Below, in pieces: positions 1 to 10,236 of a DNA stretch of 64,000 nucleotides (position 1 is its first letter; each line of letters begins with the position of its first letter). The notes under the pieces are model-generated. The model was not told where the DNA came from. It made no database searches and saw only the letters and a list, made by a program, of their open reading frames with translations. The position numbers and the translations under genes were made by a program. Source of the DNA: Novosphingobium sp. MW5 (GTDB lineage Bacteria; Pseudomonadota; Alphaproteobacteria; Sphingomonadales; Sphingomonadaceae); assembly GCA_025938935.1 (NCBI GenBank), contig JAPCWB010000004.1:1-64000 (forward strand), in the 5' to 3' direction.

Positions 1-5
1 CCTCG

Positions 6-117
6 CCAGAGGGAGGAGGCACACCCCTCCTCTGGACACCTCCCGTGGATATTTTCAGACAGAAAATGCGGTAAGGTTAACGAACCGTTACCGCGCCTCT
101 TTGCGCTTCAGGTATCC
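6..117. repeat. Intergenic palindromic element, copy 1, with CtrA-like core
   Basis: A GC-rich hairpin (6-35) is followed by a looser inverted repeat running from GGATATTTT (47-55) to GGTATCC (111-117). At its centre TTAAC (77-81), five bases and GTTAC (87-91) match the TTAAC-N5-GTTAA spacing of the alphaproteobacterial CtrA box with one mismatch. Related elements occur at 3066-3139 and 46949-47018. It lies just beyond the 3' end of the minus-strand monooxygenase gene, so it may also serve as a terminator. Confidence 0.6.
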
Positions 118-1397
118 TCAGGGGTGAAACCGGCGTTGGCCGAAGTGGGTGGCCAGACTGCCCTCGCGGTGCGTCAAAGGCGGCCATGGCGAGCGGTGCG
201 CTGGGGCGGTGACATCATGGTCATAAATCCACGCATACCGCCGCAGGGCCAACCCGGCGCTAGCCGGTCGCCAACCAGGATGGCGTGAGCCACGAGGGCC
301 AGAGGCGCGCGCAGGTGGTAATTGCGCGCGTTACGGTTGGCTTCGGCGACGACTTTGGCAGCGCGGGGAGCGCGGCGTTTGGCGTAGGCGCTCAGGGGAG
401 GCGCACGGCCGGGTCGTCGAGGGTCGCGGCCAGCGCCGAGCGACGAGCGCCCAGAGCATCCTCGAGGAGCGCCAGACCGGCGCCCTGAGCCGCGAAGGGC
501 AGCGTCGGGTCGTGCGGCGTCGCCGGCCAGGACCGCGCGCCCGGCGCTGTCGTGCCGGTGCCGGGCGACCGGGTGGCGGAGCAGACCCCAAAGGAAGGGG
601 GCACGCACCGCCGCCAAGCCACCCCGGCACAGGCCCGCCAAAGCTGGCAAATGCAGCGCGCAGAGGCCTCGGGATCGTCGGGATGGTTCCGGCCCTCAGC
701 CGCTTCCAGCTCTGGCGCTCTTGCACGGCGACGATGTTGCGCAGCGCCCCGCCGCGCAGCGGGTAGCTGACCAGATGTTGGCCGGGACCGGTGAAAATCT
801 GTGCGACGCGCGCACCGCCATCGCCGGGGATCGTCGCCCGCCACGCCACCTGACCGGTAAAGAACGGCTGCGCCGCTCCGCCGAGGGCGGCGCGCAGGGG
901 CGACTGCAGCCCGTCGGCACCGATCAGCAGCGGCGTGTCATGGCGCGCGCCGACACCTGTGGTGACGCGCGCGCCTCCCTCAACCAGCGCGATTCCCGTG
1001 ACTTTCTGCCGCAGCTGCACCTCGGTCCCCGAGGCCCGCGTGGCACGCTCGGGCGCCGCAATCAGGTCTGCCCGGTGGCAGAGGAAAAAGCCGGGATCTT
1101 GCGGCAGGTCCAGCCGCGTGACCAGCCGCCCGCTGCCGATTACGCAGCTCGACCGCCCCTCTGAAAGATCGCCAATTTCGGCGGGATCAAGTGCCCAGAG
1201 CCCTGCAACACGCGCGTGCCGTTCGGGCTGATCTGCAACCCCGCGCCGACCTCGGTTATCGCGGGGGCCTGTTCCCAGAATTGCGACCTGCGCGCCGAAG
1301 CGGCGCAGCGCCGTCGCGGTGGCAAGCCCGGCGACACCGGCACCCAGGATCCAGGCACAGGTGGCCGGACAGCAGAGCGCTTCCCGTCTTGGGGCAT
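118..1397 (-). CDS. FAD-dependent monooxygenase (salicylate hydroxylase/UbiH type), frame-disrupted
   Basis: The N-terminus carries the dinucleotide-binding fold ILGAGVAGLATATALRRFGA that binds FAD. The middle contains LIGADGLQSPLRAALGG, the GADG motif of aromatic-ring hydroxylases. The C-terminus, in another frame, has DPTLPFAAQGAGLALLEDA, the second FAD motif typical of salicylate hydroxylase-like enzymes. The three pieces lie in order in different frames between 1397 and about 118, so one gene of roughly 400 codons has been split by several indels. The ATG at 1397 follows closely on the end of dksA, suggesting cotranscription. The substrate cannot be told from sequence. The stop near 118 is the first one in the final frame and is uncertain. 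Confidence 0.7.
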
Positions 1398-1423
1398 ACT
1401 GCCGACCTTGAGCCTTTGGCAAT

Positions 1424-1850
1424 CGGTCGTCGCGGTGGACGCGCTCGCTGCGTTCGTGGCGTTCCTGCGCCTCCGGCGTCATCGTGGCGATGGGGCGCGC
1501 ATCCAGGGCGACGCCCGGCGAAATCGGCTCGCCGGTCATCTCGCAATAGCCGAACTCGCCATGCTCGATCCGGCGCAGGGCCGCGTCGATCTTGGAGACC
1601 AGCTTGCGCTGACGGTCCTTGTGCGCAGTTCCGGCGCGCGGTCGGTCTCTTCGCTGGCGCGGTCGGCGACATCGGGGAGGTTGCGGGTGGAGTTCGCGAG
1701 ATCCGCCAGGGTCTCTTTGTTGTCCACGAGGATCTCGTCCTTCAAAGCCAGCAGCTTGCGACGAAAATACTCGAGCTGACGATCGTTCATGAACGGCTCG
1801 TCTTCGGCGAACTTGTAATTGTCAGGAAGAAAACTTTCCGGCTTCATCAC
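1424..1850 (-). CDS. dksA: RNA polymerase-binding transcription factor DksA
   Basis: The protein begins MMKPESFLPDNYKFAEDE, continues with the coiled-coil region around RRKLLALKDEILVDNKE, and after two frame changes ends with CEMTGEPISP, LDARPIATMTPEAQERHERS and ERVHRDD, the characteristic DksA C-terminus. DksA binds the RNA polymerase secondary channel and works with ppGpp in the stringent response. Only one cysteine is visible where classical DksA has a four-cysteine zinc finger; single-cysteine DksA proteins are known from Rhodobacter relatives. The stop codon is not seen in any frame after RDD, so the end is inferred from family length. Disrupted by indels near 1620 and 1525. Confidence 0.85.
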
Positions 1851-2082
1851 TTCCCTGTTTGCCCGGAAAGCGCTGGTAACCGACTCGGACGGTTTGGTTC
1901 CTTCGCGGTCATTCCGGGTTCCCTATTGGGGACGCCTTACCCAGCGGGGCGCCCAATGTCACGCGCCATTCGGCAACTTTTGCCCCGGCGTGACCTTGGA
2001 AGCCCAGCCCGGACGCGCTCGCCTTGCGGTGCTGCGGCGGCACGGCTAGGGTCTGCGCAACGCCAAACAAGGGTTTTTACGG

Positions 2083-2945
<863 letters not shown>

Positions 2946-3065
2946 GGGGTTTCGCCCTCGGCCGAGACGGCTGACGCCGCCGCGCCCTTGGGCGACCCAC
3001 GCGCCGCTTTGCGGCGGCGCAGGGGGCATTCTGCCCCCTCGGCCCGTGCCGGTCCCTCACCCCCT

Positions 3066-3139
3066 GAGGATATTTTGGGGCATAAAGTTGCAGGGTTAAC
3101 GGATCGTTAAGACCCAACTTTATGCTCCAAATATCCTCC
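3066..3139. repeat. Intergenic palindromic element, copy 2, with perfect CtrA-like core
   Basis: Left arm 3066-3090 and right arm 3115-3139 form an almost perfect 25-base inverted repeat reading GAGGATATTTGGAGCATAAA in its outer part. The loop between them contains TTAAC (3096-3100), GGATC, GTTAA (3106-3110), an exact TTAA-N7-TTAA site. It sits between the convergent moxR and envZ-like genes. A large hairpin in this place could terminate both transcripts; the conserved loop suggests protein binding. Same design as 47-117 and 46949-47018. Confidence 0.75.
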
Positions 3140-4577
3140 AGGAGGAGTCCGGGAGGATGGAAAATCCTCCCGGGCGGGTCTGGGCGGCAGCCCAGCGGCG
3201 CGCGGCGCCCTCAATGGGGGCCGCGCGCCGCCCCTCACTAGCGGCGCCCCCGGCAGCATCAGCCGCGCAAGCAACCCGCCAAAGTCCGGCGTCTCGCCCC
3301 GCGCCAGATCCAGCCTTCCGCCATGACTGCGCATCGCGTCCGCGACGATAGCAAGGCCCAGCCCGGCCCCGGCCCCGCGTGAGGCACACGCGGGCCGGGT
3401 CGAGGCGCACAAACGGCCGTATCGCGCGGTCATAGTGCTGCGGCTCGATACCCGGGCCATCGTCTTCGACCGAGATGATCGCCCATCCCTGCGCAGACGT
3501 GACCGATACACGCGCCTTGCGCCCATAGCGCAGCGCATTGCCGATCAGATTGTCCACCGCCCGTGCCAGAAGTTGCGGCCGCGGCGGCAGGATCGGACCT
3601 TCCGGCGCGCCGATCAGGTCGACCGAACGCCCCAGACGCGCCGCCTCATGCACCCGTTGCGCCACCAGCGCGCCCAGATCGGTCGGCGAGACCGGTTCCT
3701 CGGCCTCGCTGCGGGTGAAATCGAGGAAGCGGTCGATCAGCGCTTCCATCTCGGCGACATCGGCCAGCAACGCCTGCGCCTCGGGCTCGTCGTCGAACAT
3801 TGACAGGGCCAGACGCATCCGCGTCGGCGGTGTCCGCAAGTCGTGACTGATACCCGACAACAGCAGGGTGCGCTGCTCGATATGGCGCTCGATCCTTTCG
3901 CGCATCTCCAGAAACGCCGCCCCCGCCGCGCGCACCTCGGTCGCCCCGGCGGGCCGGTACGGCAGTGTCTGGCGGCGGCCAAAGGCCTCGGCCGCGCGGG
4001 CCAGACGCTGCATGGGACGCATCTGGTTCTTCAGATAGATGAACGACACGAACCCCATCCCCAGCCCGATCACCAAGGTCAGCACCAGCATCTGGTGCGG
4101 GTTGCGCGCCGAGATCCGGCCAAGCCCGAAATCGAGCTGCAATTGCCCATACCGTGTGGTCATCCACAACGACACATCGGCACGCCGCAGCAGCACCGAG
4201 GTCATCTCGGGCAGCCCCCGTTCAAGTTCGCGGATCGCCAGACGGCCCGAGAGATCGTAAAACGGCAGATCCTCGGCTGTTGCGGTTGGCGGTGCTCGTC
4301 GGCACCACTGTGGCGTTCAGATCGAACACCAGCGCCAGCGCGGCGGCCCGCGCCTCGGCCGTGGCGCGGTCGGGGGCGGCGTCGACCTCATCGCGCAGGT
4401 GATCCGCAACCAGCACAAAGTTGCCGGTCATCTGCCGCGTCACACCGTCATAGTGGCGCTGGATAAAAGCCAGCGAGACGACCCAGGAGGAATCGTTGCC
4501 ACGGGCACAAAAACGATCAGCGCGGCGCGCCAGAACAGGCCGCGGGGCAGAAACGGTTTGAGCAGGCGGCCAAGCAT
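3107..4577 (-). CDS. envZ: EnvZ-like osmosensor histidine kinase, frame-disrupted
   Basis: The N-terminus MLGRLLKPFLPRGLFWRAAL and the next residues resemble the first membrane segment of EnvZ-type kinases, a periplasmic stretch follows, then a second membrane segment (LVLTLVIGLGMGFVSFIYL) and a HAMP linker. The H-box is SGISHDLRTPPTRMRLAL, the N-box DNLIGNALRYG, the G1 box DDGPGIEP and, after a frame change near 3375, the G2 box GAGLGLAIVADAM. The order and spacing are those of EnvZ-family kinases, which phosphorylate an OmpR-type regulator. No regulator gene is adjacent: the upstream neighbour is a plus-strand hydrolase. Other indels lie near 4480 and 4300. The reading frame at the 3' end runs into the palindrome, so the exact stop is doubtful. 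Confidence 0.8.
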
Positions 4578-4634
4578 GACGATACTCTAGGCCGAGCGCT
4601 GGCGCTTTGCCAGCCGTCCCAAACCCGGGCCCCT

Positions 4635-5552
4635 GTGACCGACCCTGACTTCGCCCGCGCACCGGGCATCCGCTGATCCTCGAACCCGGCCTGCGGCTGG
4701 TGCTGGCCCCCAACGCCTCGCCAATGACCGAGCGCGGCACCAACACCTACCTCCTGGGGCAAGGCGCGGTAACCGTGATCGACCCCGGCCCCGCCGACCC
4801 CGCGCATCTGGCGGCGATCATGGCCGCCCTCGCCCCGAAGGAACGCATAACCCAGATCCTTGTCACCCACGCGCACAAGGACCACTCCCTCTCGCCCGGC
4901 CGCTGGCCGAGGCGACCGGCACGCCGGTGCTGGCCTTTGGGGATGCGTCGGCGGGGCGGTCAGCCCGGATGGCCACCCTGACCGGAGCGGATATCGGCGG
5001 CGGCGAAGGGGTTGATGCCGGGTTCATGCCGGATGAGACCCTGCCCGATGGCATCACATTCGACGTTGCCGGCCGCCCAATGCAGGCAATCCACACGCCC
5101 GGGCATTTGGCAATCACCTGTCGTTTCGCTGGGGCGACGCGCTTTTTTCCGGCGACCATGTGATGGGGTGGGCCCCCAGTGCGGGTCTCGCCCCCGGATG
5201 GCGACCTGACGGACTTCATGGCCAGTCTTGATCGGCTCGAATCACTGGGCGCGTTGCGCTACTATCCGGGCCACGGGGCACCTGTCGTCGATGGACTGGC
5301 CCGCACCCGCGCATTGCGCCAGCACCGGCTCGGACGCAGATCGTCGATTCGTGCTGCCGTGGCAGCCGGAGCCGCCACACTGAACGCGGTGACTGCGGCG
5401 GTCTATACCGACATCCCCGGCCCTGCTCCCCTGCCGCCGCGCGCAACGTTCTGGCCCATCTGATCGATCTCGACGCCCGCGGGATGCTTGTTTTCAACGG
5501 CCCGCCGGGCCCCGACACACCCCCCTCTCTTCGCGCTGAGTTGCCGGTCTGA
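4635..5552 (+). CDS. MBL-fold (beta-lactamase 2-like) metallohydrolase, frame-disrupted
   Basis: The inferred GTG start gives VTDPDFA, then APNASPMTERGTNTYLLG and VIDPGP, followed by the zinc motif VTHAHKDHS (equivalent to THxHxDH), IHTPGHL and YYPGHG, the later metal-binding histidine segments. This order is that of LACTB2-like MBL-fold hydrolases of about 300 residues, some of which act as endoribonucleases. The C-terminus carries a predicted winged-helix-like tail ending GPDTPPSLRAELPV before the stop at 5550-5552. Indels near 4665, 4890, 5165 and 5440 move it between frames. Substrate unknown. Confidence 0.75.
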
Positions 5553-5655
5553 AAGGACCGGTTGAGGGCCCGTTTCAACGCCGTGACATTCGGGTAAAAA
5601 AAACGCTGAAATCCTCTGGACGCCGGTAGGGTGCCTTGTTATACGGCCCCCATGT

Positions 5656-5731
5656 TCCGGCGTAGCTCAGCGGGTAGAGCAGTTGACTGTTAATCAATTG
5701 GTCGTAGGTTCGATCCCTACCGCCGGAGCCA
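5656..5731 (+). tRNA. tRNA-Asn (anticodon GTT)
   Basis: The acceptor stem TCCGGCG (5656-5662) pairs with CGCCGGA (5721-5727), followed by discriminator G and an encoded CCA (5729-5731). The D arm contains GCTCAGCGGGTAGAGC, the anticodon loop reads CTGTTAA giving GTT, and the T arm contains GGTTCGATCC. All stems close, total 76 bases. Confidence 0.97.
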
Positions 5732-5757
5732 AAATCTCTTACTGAGATCAATGGCAT

Positions 5758-5790
5758 AAGGGCCCATCGCAAGATGGGCCCTTGTCATTT
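5758..5790 (+). terminator. Hairpin terminator of tRNA-Asn
   Basis: AAGGGCCCATC (5758-5768) and GATGGGCCCTT (5773-5783) form a perfect 11-base-pair stem with loop GCAA, followed by TGTCATTT. It starts 26 bases after the tRNA end. Confidence 0.75.
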
Positions 5791-6163
5791 CTGGATGCGC
5801 TCGCCAGCCCCCTGCGTTCAACATCCGTCCGTGGGATACGAGCCTGCGGTATCGCCATTTTTCGGCAAAGGGTTCGATCAATCCTGACCGCCGCGCCGCG
5901 ATGGCTTTACCCCGGTCAACCGCTTCCTCTTTCGGGCGCACCGGCACGTGGGCACTCTACGGCCGCGGTCAGACAGACCAGATCGAAACCATCGACCAGC
6001 GCCTTCACCGCGCGCAGATCATGCCGCCAAATCTTGTGTATCAGGTAACGACGCCGCTTTCCGGCACATCCCGAACAGACTAGAAAAGCTTGTGATCAGG
6101 CGACAAAGCCTTTGCGCGAGACCTCTCGTTGATCGCCAATTTGTCCACATCGCCCTTTTCCCT
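5790..6163. other. Unresolved region between tRNA-Asn terminator and response regulator
   Basis: About 370 bases without a gene I can name. On the minus strand two adjoining frames read through DLRAVKALVDGFDLVCLTAA and then GKAIAARRSGLIEPFAEK, which looks protein-like and could be a short or eroded gene following the regulator, but no family is recognised and both frames contain stops. A plus-strand reading of about 60 codons over 5901-6083 is equally weak. Confidence 0.3.
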
Positions 6164-6829
6164 TTACCGAAACAAGAAACTGTCCGGCTGTTCGGCATCG
6201 AGGAAAAACTGAGCCATATCCGCTTCAGGAGGCAGACCGAAGTTCACGCCGACGGTACGAACCACATCGCGCAGACCGTCCTGGAGCGTTTCACGCAGAG
6301 GCTGCGCACATAAGAATCTTCAAGCGCGATCTGCATGAAATTGCGAATTTCATCCAGATTCACCACGGGCTTGCAGGTCACCAAAGTATCGAGAAAACTG
6401 TCGCGAGCCACTCAGTGCAGAGAGGACGGTTCCCTGCAGGTAGTCGGGTGAAATATCCGACTTCATAATGAAATCCTGGCACCCGTTTTTCATCGCGCTC
6501 ACGGCGATGCGTTGATCGGCCTGCCCCGATATCATGATGGAAACGGCCCCGGACTGGCTTTTGTGGTTGCGAATGACGTCAAGTGCAGAAAGACCATCCG
6601 ATCCCGGCATCTTGTAATCGATAAGAAACAGATCAAAATTCTGCCGATCCAAGCATTCCTTCAAGCCCTGAACAGATGTCGCTTCTTCGATGCGCAGCTT
6701 CAAATCGAGACCATTTCCCATCCGACAGATACGTTTGCGATCAAAGCTGCTGTCGTCCAGCACGAGTGTGCGAATTTCCGGCAGTTTCGCCAAGTCGACA
6801 GAGGAGAATTCAGGTGATTTTGGCGCCAC
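6164..6829 (-). CDS. Response regulator without DNA-binding domain, downstream of stressosome kinases
   Basis: A receiver domain fills residues 15-140: the acidic pair in TLVLDDSSFDRKRI, the phosphoacceptor aspartate in LFLIDYKMPGSDG, the switch serine in SIMISGQAD and the conserved lysine in DFIMKSD. After a frame change near 6375 the protein continues with LDEIRNFMQIALEDS and ends DAEQPDSFLFR at a stop at 6164-6166. The tail of about 80 residues has no recognisable output domain, so it may work by protein contact or by phosphorelay. The GTG start at 6829 is preceded by a strong GAGAGGGG ribosome binding site. It lies 125 bases after the second kinase in the same direction and is probably its substrate. 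Confidence 0.8.
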
Positions 6830-6954
6830 GTTGATTTCCCCTCTCGGTCAGTCTTCGCCTCGACTCTGTGCAAAATGTCCTTAGAAACCGTAAACATGTC
6901 CGCCGGCCGCCACGAGGCGCTGTCCAACGGTCGAACAAATCTTTCGAAAATCCG

Positions 6955-7916
6955 CTACGTTTCTTCGCACCCATGGTCGGGAAACCATAGCTTGAAGCCC
7001 ACACCACGCCCGTCTGGCTGATCAACCCAGGCAAGGTGACCACCATGGACTTTCAAGATCTTATGGACATGCGCCAAGCCCATGCCGCTTCCTTCCACCT
7101 CATCGCGCGACTTCAATGTTGTCATTGCGTGAAATATCCGTTCGCGGAATTCAGGCCGGACGCCGGGACCATCGTCGCGAAAGGACAGCACTGTTCCGCC
7201 GCCTTCTGATCCGGATCTCGATCCAGATATGGTGCATGTCAGCATCGCGGTGGCGCACGGCGTTGGACAGCAAGGCACCCAGCAAGGTCAAAAGGTCCCG
7301 ATCGCAGATGTCTATCGTCGGCGTCTCCAAGGCCACATTCATTTGAACATCGTGGGGAATTGGTTGGTCGGCACAAACAGTGGCAACCGCCGCCGCCAAA
7401 TCACTTCTGCCGGTTTTTTGTCCTCGACCGATACGCGAATAGACCAGAAGATCGGAAAGCATCTGATCCAACCGTTTGGCATGGACATTCAAAAGTTGCA
7501 AGATTCTCGCCCAGCGTGCCCTTGATGCTGTGTCCGGCCGCCTCAAGATCCTCTGCAATCCATTGTGGCACCTCGATCAAGGCGCGGATGGAATTCTTCA
7601 GATCATGGCTGATCACATAGGCGAAATCGTCGTCGTCCCCGCTCGCATTGGCGAGCGGTCTGAGTCCCAGAGCTGACGCTCGATTGACTGTGCACGGTCG
7701 AAACCTTCTTCGAGATCTCGCCCCGGTATACGCTGAAAAGCGCTACGGAAACCGTTAAGGCAAGTTGCGCACGAACCGCGCAGCGGTTTGATTAAGCCGC
7801 TCGCCCTGCGAGTCGCGCGGCCCCGGCGGTTCAGCTACGGCCTCCAGTCATTCAAACCGTTTCAGGGCGGCGTTGAAGAACCCGTTGATAGCGTTTTTGG
7901 CCGAAGCTTTCGTCAT
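6955..7916 (-). CDS. Soluble sensor histidine kinase (second kinase of stressosome operon), frame-disrupted
   Basis: Starts MTKASAKNAINGFFNAALKR at an ATG that overlaps the stop of the preceding kinase (ATGA at 7913-7916). After a short N-terminal region without a recognised sensor or membrane segment comes the H-box YVISHDLKNSIRALIEVPQW, then helix 2 with QMLSDLLVYSRIGRG, the N-box LLSNAVRHRDA, G1 DDGPGVRPEF and G2 GSGMGLAHVHKIL, ending FPDHGCEET. This is a HisKA plus HATPase_c kinase of the class often paired with single-domain regulators such as the next gene. Indels near 7850, 7780, 7640, 7520 and 7190. With no sensor of its own it may be driven through the upstream kinase or RsbT. Confidence 0.75.
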
Positions 7917-9172
7917 CTGTCGACATTGCTGTTCGGATTATCGGCGCAGATTCGAGTCTCCCCGTCTTTTTCAACGCAATGGAAAAGGAGCTTCCGACAC
8001 CTTTGTCGTGACGTAAGACTGAGTTCGCCGCCCAGATTGGCCGCGATTCGTTTGCACAGGGCAAGCCCGATGCCGCTTCCCGGATAGGTGTCATAGGTAT
8101 GCAGGCGCTGAAACAGGGTAAAGATCCGCTCAAAATGTTGCGGAGCTATGCTGATGCCGTTGTCACTGACGGTCACCCGGACTCGCGTGGGCTGGATCTT
8201 TGCCGTGATCAGGACGCGCGGTGGCCGACCGGGAGAGCAATACTTTATCGCGTTTGAAATCGGGTTTTGAAACAAAGCGACCTGCATCGGGTCACCCATG
8301 ATCGACGGAACATCGGCCATTGTGATTGTCGCCCCCGACCGGATGATGTCGAAACGCAGATCCTCCAGTATATCGTGCAGCACGCCGTTAAGATCGACCC
8401 GCCCGAGCGGCGCCTGATGATCGAGGCAACGCGAATACGCCAGAACGTCATCGACCAGCCCGCCCATTCGCACGGAAGCCATGCGGATCAGCGCCAGAAG
8501 CTTCTGCCGCATCCGTATCGAGGTGCTCGCCCGGGGAAATTTCCAGCTCATCGGAGAGCATGGTGATGGTGTTGGAGTGGCGATTTCAGATCATGCGATA
8601 TCGCGTAAGTAAACTCGGCCTGCTCACGGTTTGCCTGGCGCAAATGGTCTAACGTCTTGTCCAGGACTTCGGTTTTTTTCAGCGCCGTCGCGCGTTCGGT
8701 CAGCGACGAGGCTTGTCGAGCGTGTCCCGCTGGGCGGCCAGTTGAGCCGACGCCTGTCGCCTGCAGTTCGGCCTCTGCCTTCTGGCGGTCGGCGACCTCT
8801 TGCAGCAGCCGCGGGACGGTCGTTTTGTAGCCCTTCGGGGCCATGGTCATACACGGACAGAAACTCGACCACGAAACTCTCGATCTGGTCGCGCGGCACT
8901 GTTGCGGTTGACCGTGGTCGACCAGAAGCGCTTGCGATGCAGAGAAGTGTATATCCATGATTTCCGTTAGTTGGATATCCTCGGGCAGGGCTTCACGCGC
9001 CAGGGAATAGGCCGCCATCAAACCCGCTTCGCTGTCCTCTTCAACGCATCTGCGCAACGCGCCTCCTCATACCGCCGGGCTATGGTCACCGCGGCTCGGT
9101 TGCCTGCTGGATGGTGGTGCGCGGGTCCGTCGCGTCCGCAGAAGTCTGGTGTGGGGGCTGTGACTTTGTCAT
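7913..9172 (-). CDS. Histidine kinase with N-terminal RsbU-like (RsbT-binding) domain, frame-disrupted
   Basis: After MTKSQPPHQTSADATD the segment TIARRYEEA, RRCVEEDSEAGLMAAYSLAR and LPEDIQLTEIMDIH aligns by eye with the N-terminal domain of Bacillus RsbU (RYHQLLSRYIAE ... IPPEEIISIH), the domain that binds the switch kinase RsbT. A coiled coil follows (LLQEVADRQKAEAELQ, then LDKTLDHLRQANREQAEF), then the H-box YAISHDLKSP, an interior N-box PISNAIKYCSPG, G1 SDNGISIAPQHF and G2 GSGIGLALCKRI. No membrane segments. Its ATG overlaps the stop of the rsbX-like gene (ATGA, 9169-9172) and its stop overlaps the next kinase. This suggests that RsbT released from the stressosome binds this kinase in place of RsbU. 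Several indels, near 9065, 8895, 8730, 8570 and 8040. Confidence 0.75.
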
Positions 9173-9796
9173 TGCAGGGCCCTCAGCTCGATCACCAGAA
9201 CGTAGAGGAATCATCGTCGGGGCGGCGGAACGCGGGCAGGATCTGCTCGGCTGCCGCGGCGGCCGTCCGTCGGGTGAGATGTCTTGCGCGAACTCACGCC
9301 GCACGCCGACCGGTTGTCCAGCACGATCAGCGAACCGGGCACTGAGCAAAGCTGCGGTTGCGGTGCGACGCCGTTGAAGGTGAGGCCCAGCGTCCCAACG
9401 CCGATCCGGGTAAGTCCGCCCTCCGGTGTCCGACCGCCACATCCGCGTGACCAAACAGCGTGCCGTCAACATCGCCACACCGCGGCCCATGTCATCATGC
9501 CCGTCTCATCATTGATCCTGATCCAGGGCCAGCGCGGCGGCGCGGCCGCGTTTTGAGCGCCTGATGGCATCGCTGAAAATCCGCCTCCAGATGCCCGGTC
9601 GATGCGTCTAGCGTTTTTCCAGACACAGTTCGGTTGTCTCAGCCGCCTTGTGCCCACTCCCCGAGCCATCGGCGACGGCGAACAGCAGACCATCCGGTTG
9701 GCGCCAGATGCCATAGCCATCACCGCTGGGCTCATGCGGTTTCTTGGCGAAGGACGTCACCGCCCAGTTGAGCATCAAACCGCAGCCGGCAAGCAT
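9169..9796 (-). CDS. rsbX: RsbX-like PP2C/SpoIIE-family phosphatase of the stressosome, frame-disrupted
   Basis: Begins MLAGCGLMLNWAVTSFAKK and contains PDGLLFAVADGSGSGHKAAE, the DGxGxG metal-binding motif of PP2C-type phosphatases. Later pieces in other frames read DDETGMMTWAAVGDVDG, LGLTFNGVAPQPQLCSVPG and DDDS, with a terminal VIELRALQ. About 200 residues, without sensor domains, directly after rsbT: this is the layout of RsbX, which dephosphorylates RsbR and RsbS and resets the stressosome. The start could also be the ATG at 9775. Its stop overlaps the start of the next kinase by four bases. Confidence 0.75.
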
Positions 9797-9815
9797 GATT
9801 TCGCCCCCGGCGTGT

Positions 9816-10236
9816 TCAGTGCAACCATTTGACAACCGTCGCTTTGGCGCCTTTGCCCGGCTCCGAGGCGATATGGAAGTCATCGACCGCCCGCCGCGTC
9901 CCGGGCAGACCATAGCCCCAGTGATTCGGCGGTCGAAAGCCCGTCGGTCATGGCGGCTTCCAGGTTTTCGATGCCCGGCCCGCTGTCCTTGGCGACAACG
10001 CGCAAGCCGCGCTTGCTGCCCCGGTTCACCAGCGACAGTTCGATCGTTCCGGTTTTGGCGTAGTTGACGTGGATGTTGCGCGCCAGCTCGGAAATGGAGG
10101 TGGCGATCAGGGCCTGATCCGGTCGGCTGAAGCCCATATCGGCGGCGACCGTGCGCCCCTGTTGGCGGGCAGAGACAATATCGGCATCGGACGCAATCCG
10201 GCAGGCCATGACGATATCGCTTTCAACCGTGTTCAT
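9816..10236 (-). CDS. rsbT: Serine/threonine switch kinase RsbT
   Basis: A GHKL-fold kinase of about 135 residues: MNTVESDIVMACRIASDADI, VSARQQGRTVAADMGFSRPD, QALIATSISELARNIHVNYA (N-box) and VVAKDSGPGIENLEAAMTDG (G1), then after a frame change the glycine-rich lid and the ending KATVVKWLH, which matches the usual RsbT terminus (IKWLR). RsbT phosphorylates RsbS and RsbR in the stressosome and, when released, activates a partner carrying an RsbU-type N-terminal domain. Its ATG overlaps the rsbS stop by four bases (ATGA, 10233-10236). Confidence 0.9.
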
